Shown one piece after another: positions 54,797 to 64,000 of a stretch of DNA of 64,000 nt. Position numbers and translations under genes: made by a program. Origin of the DNA: Rosa chinensis (lineage: Eukaryota; Streptophyta; Magnoliopsida; Rosales; Rosaceae); contig NC_037092.1 of NCBI RefSeq assembly GCF_002994745.2, forward strand, positions 2,842,501 through 2,906,500. Reading direction: 5' to 3'. The notes beneath the pieces are model-generated. The model was not told the origin of the DNA, searched no databases, and saw nothing but the letters and a program-made list of their open reading frames with translations. Within the stretch, counting starts at the first letter, position 1. Each line of letters begins with the position of its first letter.

Positions 54797-56601
54797 ATGA
54801 AGAACCGTAAGGTTGCATTGTTAACTCTATCGCTTTCCATCCTCATCACTTCCAATCCTTCCCAAGCAAAACAAACTCAACCCATCTCAGATGTCTTTAG
54901 AATTGACAACATGTTCAACAACACCTATGAATGGTTCAGCCTCTATAGAAAACCCCATGAAACCCAGCTCGAGTTGTCTACCCCACTTGTGGTGGCAGGA
55001 ATCTTGTGCTTCATAGCTGCCTCTATATCCAGTGCTGGTGGGATTGGTGGTGGTGGGTTGTTCATACCAATACTGACCCTAGTGGCAGGTCTTGATCTCA
55101 GAATAGCCTCTAGTCTCTCAGCTTTCATGGTCACCGGAGGCTCGGTCGCGAATGTCATGTACAACTTGTGCATCAAAGGTAGCACCAAATTTGGTGGCAA
55201 GTCTCTGATTGACTATGACATAGCACTTCTATCAGAACCATGTATGTTACTAGGAGTGAGTCTAGGAGTGATTTGCAACCTTGTATTCCCAGAGTGGCTG
55301 ATCACTGTACTCTTTGCGCTTTTCCTTGTTTGGACTACCTCAATGAGCTGTAGAAATGGGCTGGTGTACTGGAAAATGGAATCAGAAGTGATGAAGATGA
55401 GGAATGGTTGTGACAGACTGGAAAATGGGTTGACGAAAGACGGGGCAGGCGATGAAACAGAAGGGAACAGAGGGGTTACAGAACCGCTTTTAGGAGTAAG
55501 AACAGAAGAAAACTGCATGCTAAGATTTCCATGGATGAAAATGGGGGTATTAATTCTGGTCTGGTGCTCTTTCTGCCTAGTCTACCTTCTTCGTGGCAAT
55601 CGATATGGACAGGTAAAAAGGCTGCTAGCACACCCAGTTTTTCTGGTTGGGATTCACATGTTACATGGTCTCTGATATGAATGTTTCGAGTATAATGGTG
55701 CATAGAGAGTTCCGCCTAGATAGTGTGAGCATCCAACTCAAAATCAATTGACAATTAATGTGGACAAGGAACTAATAGATACCCCATTTAAAACCGGAAA
55801 CACAGCTGTAAGGCTGTCACTGAAAAGAAATCAAAATTGAAGCATTAGAAATTCTAGTTGGGGACACATATTCAGTGTATTTTATATATGTGACTCTTCA
55901 ATCCTTGCAGGGCATTATACCAATAGAGCCTTGTGGAGTGGGATATTGGGTTCTCTCAGCTTCCCAAATTCCTCTTGCCATAGTTTATACAGTCTGGATT
56001 CTGTGCAGAAAAGAGAATCTTCAACATCATACTTTAAACACCCAAAAGGTGTTAAAAGTTTGGTATTTTTTTTTTTTTCTTTTCAACCTTGACTTTCATT
56101 AATCAACTAATTCTTTTTATATTTTCTTGTTACTTTGTGTAGGATATTGAGGATCTGAACAAAGTTGGACCATCAAACAAGCTAGTTTTCCCACTAATGG
56201 CACTATTAGCAGGGATTTTAGGGGGTGTCTTTGGGATTGGAGGTGGAATGCTTATAAGCCCTCTTCTTCTTCAGGTTGGGATAGCGCCTGAGGTAACGGC
56301 TGCGACTTGTTCTTTCATGGTGTTCTTCTCATCTTCCATGTCCGCATTTCAGTACTTATTGTTGGGCATGGAGCACGCAGACACCGCGCTCATCTTCGCC
56401 GTCACTTGTTTTGTTGCATCACTTCTTGGACTGGTAGTGCTGCAGAGAGCAATCAAAGTTTATGGAAGGGCTTCTCTCATTGTATTCTCAGTTAGCATAG
56501 TGATGGCTTTAAGTACAGTTTTGATGACTAGCTTTGGGGCCCTTCATGTATGGAGTGACTATAAATCTGGAAGATACATGGGCTTCAAACTACCATGTTA
56601 A
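54797..56601 (+). CDS. TauE/SafE-family membrane transporter, 470 aa
   Basis: Three exons (54797-55612, 55911-56048, 56143-56601) with GT-AG borders join in frame. Residues 1-24 look like a signal peptide. Two TauE/SafE halves follow: the first with the Gly-rich membrane motif SSAGGIGGGGLFIPI (about 79-93), the second with GVFGIGGGMLISP (about 346-358), the inverted-repeat layout of the family. Between them is a hydrophilic loop (about 195-240) rich in Glu and Lys. The end YKSGRYMGFKLPC fits plant members. Bacterial relatives export sulfite or organosulfonates; the plant substrate is not established by sequence. An 85-residue reverse frame at 54943 is a shadow. A relict GCAG acceptor region and a normal TATA box precede it; it looks intact. 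Confidence 0.92.
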
Positions 56602-57100
56602 ATGTTAATAGCCCCTAACAAAAGGAAAATCGCAAAACTATTTTTCTAGTTGCTACTTTTAAGTAGGTCCAATTTACAACTCGATCTCCAAGCCTGTAAG
56701 CTTCCCTTAACTACCTGTAGTACTAATCTACCAGCATCTTGTTCATCAAGAACCACAATCTTGTATCATAACGATATAGTTTTCAGTACATTATGGATAG
56801 TGATTGCAAACTAGTATAGTTCTACCGATACATAATAGCTTCTGAAAGAGATGATTCAAATCTTGTTATCTAAAGAACAGAAACCTATGCTCAGGAACAG
56901 TTAACAGGTCAAAATTGACAATTATATTAATGAAATTGATCGATGAGAAGTACAACTTATCCAAAGCAATGCATTCAAGTTTCCACTTCCCTTGTCATCC
57001 ACTAAATCAAATCTTATGTAAAACCTTCAACAGCTAGGGAAAAAAAAAAAAAAGTGAACCATTTTTTCAACCGGACAAATGTTAAATGAAAGCTACCATC
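56602..57100. other. Convergent 3' regions
   Basis: Between the stop of the TauE/SafE gene (+) and that of the bHLH gene (-), presumably both 3' untranslated regions. No other feature seen. Confidence 0.6.
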
Positions 57101-59042
57101 TCAGGCAACTGGGGGACGGAGAACATGATCTTGTGATGTATCAACTGCAGCCTGTGGCATGAACTGCCACATAGAAACTCCAGGGTATCCAGAAACTCCA
57201 GGATATCCCATGAACGGCATCAGTTTACCGCCAACAACTTGGCCGGGGGCAGAAAATGGAGCTGGAATCGCAGCAGGGTGAGGCAAGAAGCCTGGTTGTG
57301 TACCTAAGGCTTTAATTTGCCGCTCAAGGTTCTCTTTCTCTGCTTTTAGCCTCTGCTTCTCATCACGAAGTTCGTTTTTCTCAGCCTATACAAAATTACA
57401 TAAAAAAATAAGAACATCCACTCAGCAAAACCAACAGAAATTTGGATATCTGCTCAAATAGTGTCACTGAAGAAAAATCCAACCATAACTGCATTGTTCA
57501 TTTGCTTTCAAAGGCTATTATCATATATAAATGAAGAACAAACTCAGGCACACCTTCAATTCAGTTATCTTCTCCTGCAGACTCTCACTCGACTCCTTCA
57601 GATTTTGGGCTTCCCCACGTAACTGATTCACCATTCGAACAGCATCAACCAATATAGCAGCTTTGTCAGTTTTAGGTGGCCTTCCAGGTTCAAGGATAGT
57701 ACTCAATTCCAGGAACCTTGAGCAAAAAATCAATATGTGAGAGAGAGAGAAAGAGAGAGAGAGAGAGCATGAACATTAAGGATGAAACTGGAGCATTACT
57801 TGTCATTCAGTCTGTCCCTCCGCATTTTCTCTCTACAGGCTTTAGAACCAGACACATTGCACGATCCGGACCTGGCACTGTGATGGAAACAGTACAGATA
57901 AGCAAGATTGCATCATGAAGAAACAGGAGATGGATAGAAAAACTACACAGGACATGATGAATACAACTTTTTTTCTCACATCAATAAACAAACGCATAAA
58001 CTGTACATGGATAGTAATACATCAATTTCTGTTTCACAGAATCACAGGTCAGGAAGAATAAGACTCAATAGATAGGTACCGTTTGTTCGACCCAGTTTCC
58101 TTCATAATCTCGGAATTTCCAAATGAGCCATCAAAGTCGACGCTGAGATGATAACATCAAACAAAATGAGTTCTTCCATGAAACAAAGATTAGTTTATCT
58201 TGGTCAACACAATATAGACAGGCTGTTAACATATAACCTCAGAGAAAATGAAGAACCCATTCTTTAATAATCATACTCAAAAGAAAAGAAAACTGCATTT
58301 AAGTTGGCTAGTCTACTTCTATCAACATCTTCATACATACTCCTCCTAAAGATTCCACTTTACCAAACCTTCCTCGATGCCATTGACAGATTAACATAAC
58401 GAACTGCTTAACACAGGCATTATACACCGATTTGAAAATGCGCAAAACAGAAATGAACTGCCTTTATACATAAACACCACATGGACTTTAATCAAGCTAA
58501 CGATAAAACCAAGTAGAAAATAACTAGCCAGCCTCCCAAATCCTCCAGGACAAAACTTCATCTAACCCAGAACATAAATAGTGAAAAATTCACAACAATC
58601 ACTCATAAACACAATAAGCACATTACAATACAATAGCTTAGATTCCCATAGCCACCAACATTTTCATGATTTTATAATCAAATTATACTAATAAAACTTA
58701 GCTGTATTAAACTAGCTAACAACCATAAAATCCACCAATATTTAACAATAAAATTCAACCTCTTAATTTCATTAATATATTCACAGCTGATGATGATTAA
58801 AAAGATTCAAAAAATTGCCACTTCGAATCAAACCCAATTCAAATTCAACAGCAAAGTAAACGTCTTTGATTCCAAAGGGGATACCTTGGGGCTGTCGGAG
58901 CGGGAAACGAATCGGAGCCCCAAGAGAAACCGGGCGGGTCAAGGGAAGGCAAGTCACCACCGGGAACAGAGATGTTCCCAATCAGATCATAATCGAAGAC
59001 CCAATTCTGCGGCGGCGAAGAAGAAGAAGCAGGAGCAGCCAT
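57101..59042 (-). CDS. bHLH transcription factor of subgroup IVc (ILR3/bHLH104/115-like), 246 aa
   Basis: Five exons (58885-59042, 58080-58142, 57800-57871, 57554-57716, 57101-57385), GT-AG throughout, one frame of 246 residues. The N-terminus has SSPPQNWVFDYDLI and PPGFSW. The basic region and helices are KACREKMRRDRLNDKFLEL and ILEPGRPPKTDKAAILVDA (about residues 84-135), followed by a leucine-zipper helix (AEKNELRDEKQRLKAEKENL). The C-terminus VDTSQDHVLRPPVA is the signature of subgroup IVc. Arabidopsis members (ILR3, bHLH34, 104, 115) form dimers and activate iron-deficiency genes; which one is orthologous cannot be told here. The PGVSGYPGVS duplication near the C-terminus is a small local feature. 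Confidence 0.94.
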
Positions 59043-60515
59043 GGTTCACCGGCGGCCGGAAAAGCTGAGTTTCCGGCGGGGACTCTCAGAGCCGCCGTGG
59101 TGGGTTGGGGTTTGTTGGGATTCGCGAAAATGGGGGATTTTTTTTGCAATGTTGGGTTTGTTGATTAGATAAATTTGGGTGGCTCGGATTTTTGACATTC
59201 CCACATTTTCTCCAAATTCGATTTGTTTTATGGGGAAAAAAGCAAATGAACGAGGACCGCGCGGGGTGGGGTGTCACTTTTTACGATTTTGCCCACACGA
59301 GACGGGTACAGGTTCACGTGCCATGGGGTCCAAATTCGTCTTTTTGATAGTTTGGTCCTTTGTTTTTTGGTCAATCATTTTGTTTGTTACAAGTCCTTTG
59401 GGATTTTGGTTTTTTGAGGAAATTGCAGTTTGCTTCTTGAGGTAGAAGAGGGGTTTCGTTTTGGTTGCTTGGTACCTGGGTGTTGAAAAGGGTGTGATTT
59501 GGTGTGATGGTTTTGTGGAATTTTGTGATGGTTTTTCACTTTTGGGGTACGTGGCAATGGTGAGCTTCACAATTTTGACTAGGTGGATATTTGTTTGAGT
59601 ATAGGCTATTTTTAGTGGGGCGGTTGAATAAGGACTAATAAGCTTCACGATTTTGATCACGTTGATATTTGGTGACGAGGCCGTATTAAGTGCGATGGTT
59701 GAAGAACTAGAAAAATTCATTCATATCTCTCCTTGTATGTATTGTTAAATGAAATAAAGACATTATTGAACTTTCTCATGAAAAATAAGAGGTGTTCTAG
59801 ATTTAGTTATTTATATTTTTAAACTGTAATTAGTAGAAGAGACGTGTCAAGTGACAAAACTGTTCGCTCAAAATTTCCTCTTTAAGGAGAATATTGCACA
59901 GGAGAATATTGCACGAGCACTTTGAGATTTATGCAATTCGATGAAAATTTGGAGCGATTCTATTTTATGAATGATTTAACATGAAATGCATCAAATGAAA
60001 CCCTAAATGAGTTTGGACTTCGGAGAGCTAAACAAAAGAATTAGTGGATTAAAGTGGGAATCAGTGAAAATTGATGGACTGGTTCTCTTAACTGTAGCCA
60101 TTATAATTTGGGGTCAAAGTGGTCTTTGCAGACTAGTATAGTACAACTTTTCTGGGCAGCAATTTTCATCTTAAGCAATCATTGAAGATCACAAGCAACA
60201 TTCCACCATGTTTATCTGAGAAACCTTTTCTACTCTAAATAGGAATCATCAAGCACACATTGAAAATCAAATCAGCCAACTCTTAACATCTCACTGAATG
60301 TACAGAACCAATTACAACTTTTGAAGCTTAAGATGAAATTTAAGAGCAGGATGACCTCACACACAGAAGAAATGGATACAAAAAAAATGTCCGAAGCACC
60401 AAATTTTACAGCAACCAAGATAAACTTATCATCCATGTCCATTATCTATGTACAAACCTTGTCAACCACTTATTTCACAAGTTGCAGATGTATAATATCC
60501 CCCAGTATACTAGTG
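59043..60515. other. Promoter side of the bHLH gene and 3' side of the CXXS gene
   Basis: No gene recognised. 59043-59260 is probably the bHLH leader and promoter; the following ~1.2 kb is T-rich on the plus strand with no motif. Confidence 0.5.
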
Positions 60516-61554
60516 CTATGCAAGAGATATACGTATGGACTGAACGGAACCATCAATCCTTTTCCTTATCTCTTCAGGATTGGCACCCACAACCTTGTCA
60601 ACCTGTGCACCTTCCTTCATCACCAAAAAAGTCGGCATAGCCTTTATGTCAAGCCGAGTCGCCACCTCCTAAGAAAACAAAAGAGAGATAGTGAGCTACA
60701 TACACAGATTCGAAATTAACCTTTACAGGTATATGAGTTTTCAGTCCCTCTCTATAGTTATCAGATGACTGTAATTACAGAAAAGCGCAGCATTGAATTG
60801 TGTTGACAGTGAACACCACGACTAGAGAGACCCCAAAAGAGATTTGGTATCTCCTTATGATCACAATTATCAAGCTATAAATATCAATTTCTCCATCATA
60901 AACAAATATCTAAAAGGAAATTGGCCAGAAAACGAGTTTCTGGTCCCTCTACAACAAGCCCAGTCTTCAAGTTTTCACTAAACAGTAAACACCCTAAAAG
61001 AGGTTTGAGGTGAGTGGCAGTCATGATCGCTATTACCCTTCTCTTTTTATTGGATGCTCACAATTATGATCTTGACTCCGGATAGAATAGACTTTCACTT
61101 TGGAGAGAGCAAGACAACTTTTTTCTTAATCTGATCTAAACCAAGAACAAAGCTTTACAAGAAGTGAGGCTTATTACCTGAACTTCATCAACATCAACAG
61201 TGAGAAACTGAACATCTGGATAGCTTGAGGCCAGTTCTTCAAAGAACGGGTTCATAGCCACAGAGGGCATACACCAGGAAGCAGTAAAATGCACAACAAT
61301 CTACAAAAACAACCGACCAAAAGACCAAAAAGCTCCAAAAAAGCCAACATCAATACCTATAATTTTCATTTCTCTTCAATTCCAATCCACACCAGAGATT
61401 GAACAATTTGATAGAGGAATCTGAGAAGGTTGAGATCACTTACAGGGCTGCCTTGGTTAGTGGCTTCAGTTACAGACAAGTCCCAAGCCTCCAAAGAATC
61501 AACCTTCACAACCCTAGACTTTTCCACCGGCTCTTCATCTACTTGAACTTCCAT
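60516..61554 (-). CDS. CXXS1: CXXS-type (monocysteinic) thioredoxin h-like protein, 128 aa
   Basis: Three exons (61444-61554, 61178-61300, 60516-60668) give a 128-residue thioredoxin fold. The active site reads [15 protein letters not shown], that is W-C-M-P-S instead of W-C-G/P-P-C: the resolving cysteine is replaced by serine. The cis-proline segment [13 protein letters not shown] and [12 protein letters not shown] follow. This W-C-x-P-S site defines the plant CXXS group (CXXS1). Such enzymes cannot reduce disulfides by the normal two-cysteine cycle and are better at isomerase or glutathione-type chemistry. No transit peptide, so cytosolic. The gene symbol rests on the active-site motif. 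Confidence 0.9.
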
Positions 61555-62207
61555 CTTCTTCCTCTGCTTGTAAAAACTTGAGCTTCTTCCTCTTATATGC
61601 TTCTTTTGTGAAACTCTTTTAAGTTTCTCAGAATACTAGTTTGGATAGATATGAAGAAACAGAATTGGACCCACTTTCATTTTATACTCAATCTGTTGTT
61701 AGATTAGACATAAAGACAAGCGGCGCCCCCAGATTTGGGTATTCATCCAACCACATTGAAAATAAAAAGACAAAGCATACAAATATCTTCAAGTTTTTCA
61801 ATTAAATAAATATCATATTATAGGAACACAATCATTTTCATTTTGTCATACTGAACCACCATATAATATATATATTGGATAATATAATCATAAGGCAAAT
61901 ATTCATCTGAGTTTCTTGCTGGAATTCCAAGCACCCGTTACACCTTCTGAATCATAAGATGACAATTGACAACATGTTACCAAGCACAAAATGTTACAGT
62001 TACAAAAGCATATGGATCTAGAAGTACAAATTAGTAGAAGCTTGAAGCAGAAAGATCTGCACGCCAATAATACAAACCCAATCGGAATCCATTAATACAT
62101 ATAACTACCCAAGACGACCTTGCCCTCATTACAAGTAACAGTGGACTCTGCGTCGGCTAGACTAAGGCAGTCAGGCTCAGACAGACAAAACCAAAAGAGA
62201 ATAATAA
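61555..62207. other. CXXS promoter and kinesin 3' region
   Basis: Upstream of the CXXS gene and downstream of the kinesin stop, both minus strand. No separate feature seen. Confidence 0.5.
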
Positions 62208-64000
62208 TTAGCCGTAACTCAAGCGAGAATCTGAAGTAGGCCGTGCAGTTGTCTGTCGCCGAGGAACCCCAATTTCACAGGCATTTACCCGGTGAGCAAA
62301 CCTAAGCGAACAGAGAGATTCTCCTACTGATGTAGAATCTGGTGAGACGTTGACAAACATGAGGGTCTTCGAGTCCCCTCCCAAACAGGGCTGTTTATGA
62401 CAGAATTAAATGTTCAAAAGGTTATCTACTGATATACAAAACAGAATGTGTTGAATTCCTAACTAGAGCAAATATCACCATACCTGGAGAAGATAGGTGA
62501 GCTTTGAATTCCTGAAAGGAACATGATCCTCCTTCTTTGCCAGAGCAAATATCACATCGCTCAAGGATGACAGACTTTTATTAATAGCCTGATTGTTACA
62601 GACAAATAGTGAGCGGACAGTCTGACACATAAAAAACAATAACAGAAGTACATCAGATTCTCAAGAGGAACGGACCTGAGTTTCCTTCAAACGGTCTCCC
62701 GTTGCACCACTTCTTGATAATCGCTCACTTCCAGCAAGATCAATAAGGTTTAGGACCCCTTGAACTTGTTGTTCGGTATTCTGATAGGACAAGTATATCA
62801 TCACATGACCATAAGAACGCAAACAACTAAACAAGCATACAGGAAAGCTAAGAACTTGATCTTCACTACAGTTAAACACAAACCTCATTGATACCAGTTA
62901 TACGCAATGTGAACACAAGGTGGCTTCTCGATGACTGCTCGTTCATGTGTGTCTTGCCTACAGACCTGATACATCATATAATAGAAAAATTTAGCATTGA
63001 AACTTTTTTCTCTTTTTTTCAAGTTACATAAAAGTCGAATGCACTATCATCACAAAGATGGAAATGCAGAATGTGATTATATCAGAATGAACATACCTAC
63101 TCTGAGCAGCCTGTTGTAGAAGAGAGGAAATCTCCCTTTTACTGCAAACATCAATGATAGTGAGGTCAGATACGTGTGTGTTTCCATTGACATCATGCTT
63201 TATTGTATATTGTTTGCCCACACCGCTTTCTGTCCTTGTCAACTCTGCACCACTTGGTCGATTTGAAGATAACAAGTCACGGATTGTCTCGTTGTAGATC
63301 TCAAGCATTGAGGCCTGCATTAATTTTTAATAAATTATAATAATCTGCAAATTTAGACCAAGTCACAGACAGAAAAGTAAATATAGTACCTGCATCCTAT
63401 ACTTCCAGCCCTGAGCTTGAAGAGATTGACTTGTTTGGAATATCTGGTCTACTGACCGAGGTATCAATCCCTTTTGGTCTGGATTTTCTGGTCTACCCAT
63501 CATGGTATATGTTTTACCAGAACCCGTTTGACCATAGGCGAATATGCAAACCTACAGGAAAGGAGTGAGTACTTATTAGTATATATTAAAATTGAAGGAA
63601 AGTAAAAAGAACCCGCCAAAGAGGGTCTAAATGACGCTTAATATTCCAAACCACATAATCTAAAAATGTATTTACAAAAGAAGAAATCATGGTTATCAAA
63701 TGGCCAAAATGTGCACAAAATAAAATGCAGACAAAAGATCCACCTTGTAGCCGTCGAGTGCACTTTGTACAAGTTGCGATATTTCCACAAAAACATCCTG
63801 TTGCGATGCCGCATGATCAAATACTTTGTCAAATGTAAAGTGATACTTTTGCCCTGCAAAGATATAAAGAAAGGGCTAAGTACCGAGTGAATATTGCCAT
63901 TATAAAGAATTAAAACAACAATAGATATTGATTAAATAAAAACAGATATGACCATACCAGTCTGCACTAAGTCAATTCCACGACCTAGTTCTTCTGTTGA
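62208..64000 (-). CDS. Kinesin-14 (ATK1/ATK5 class) motor domain, 3' part
   Basis: Eight exons are visible (62208-62390, 62484-62588, 62676-62780, 62884-62965, 63097-63314, 63390-63551, 63744-63853, 63958-64000), all in frame; the gene runs off the right edge. The motor is at the C-terminus: [14 protein letters not shown], the P-loop [16 protein letters not shown], switch I NEQSSRSH, switch [12 protein letters not shown], then [12 protein letters not shown]. The protein ends [10 protein letters not shown]-terminal motor with this tail is typical of minus-end-directed ATK kinesins that organise spindle poles. Only the motor end lies here; the neck and stalk are beyond the window. A truncated stalk-only relative is at 45645-46839. 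Confidence 0.95.

Overview
The window is nuclear DNA of a flowering plant. Genes have short GT-AG introns and belong to plant families: type I MADS, ILR3-type bHLH, TauE/SafE, CXXS thioredoxin and ATK-type kinesin-14. Transposons are nested several layers deep. The look of the genes and retrotransposons suggests a rosid, perhaps Rosaceae; that assignment is inference.

Layout. 1-5.0 kb: a tRNA-derived SINE with target duplication, an antisense LINE fragment, and a DNA element holding three tandem ~550-bp units. 5.3-5.7 kb: the detached 3' part of a gene whose remainder lies at 25.4-27.1 kb. 5,984-25,204: one LTR retrotransposon structure with three LTRs and two internal regions, flanked as a whole by one 5-bp duplication (CTAAC). 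Each internal region carries one intact gag-like ORF and no pol. The second is interrupted by a CACTA element (16,785-23,322, duplication GTT), which itself holds a Mutator-type element (20,319-21,953, duplication TTTTCTTTT) carrying a captured PB1-domain fragment. 25.4-31.6 kb: a tandem cluster of an unrecognised gene family (minus strand), a type I MADS gene (plus strand) and a 351-bp hairpin built from family exon sequence. 32,094-42,952: a decayed Ty1/copia element (duplication TTTTC) interrupted by a second CACTA element (36,702-40,823, duplication AAG) that carries exons of a PQT3/RBBP6-like ubiquitin ligase. 43.2-45.5 kb: nested small inverted-repeat elements. 45.6-46.8 kb: an intact, spliced, motorless kinesin-14 stalk gene. 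48 kb: a wall-associated-kinase remnant. 48.4-54.7 kb: mostly empty AT-rich DNA.

54.8-64 kb is the ordinary genic part: a TauE/SafE transporter (+), and on the minus strand an ILR3/bHLH104-type bHLH factor, a CXXS1-type thioredoxin and the motor end of a complete kinesin-14 that runs off the right edge.

The most unusual signals are the single-integration heterodimeric retrotransposon; a family of more than 20 short dyads (GCCA-N5-7-TGGC, with complementary changes in the flanking base pair) scattered through its LTRs, ORFs and tails; the inverted-duplication hairpin; and the truncated kinesin gene 16 kb from a full-length relative. All coordinates and splice calls were read by eye.
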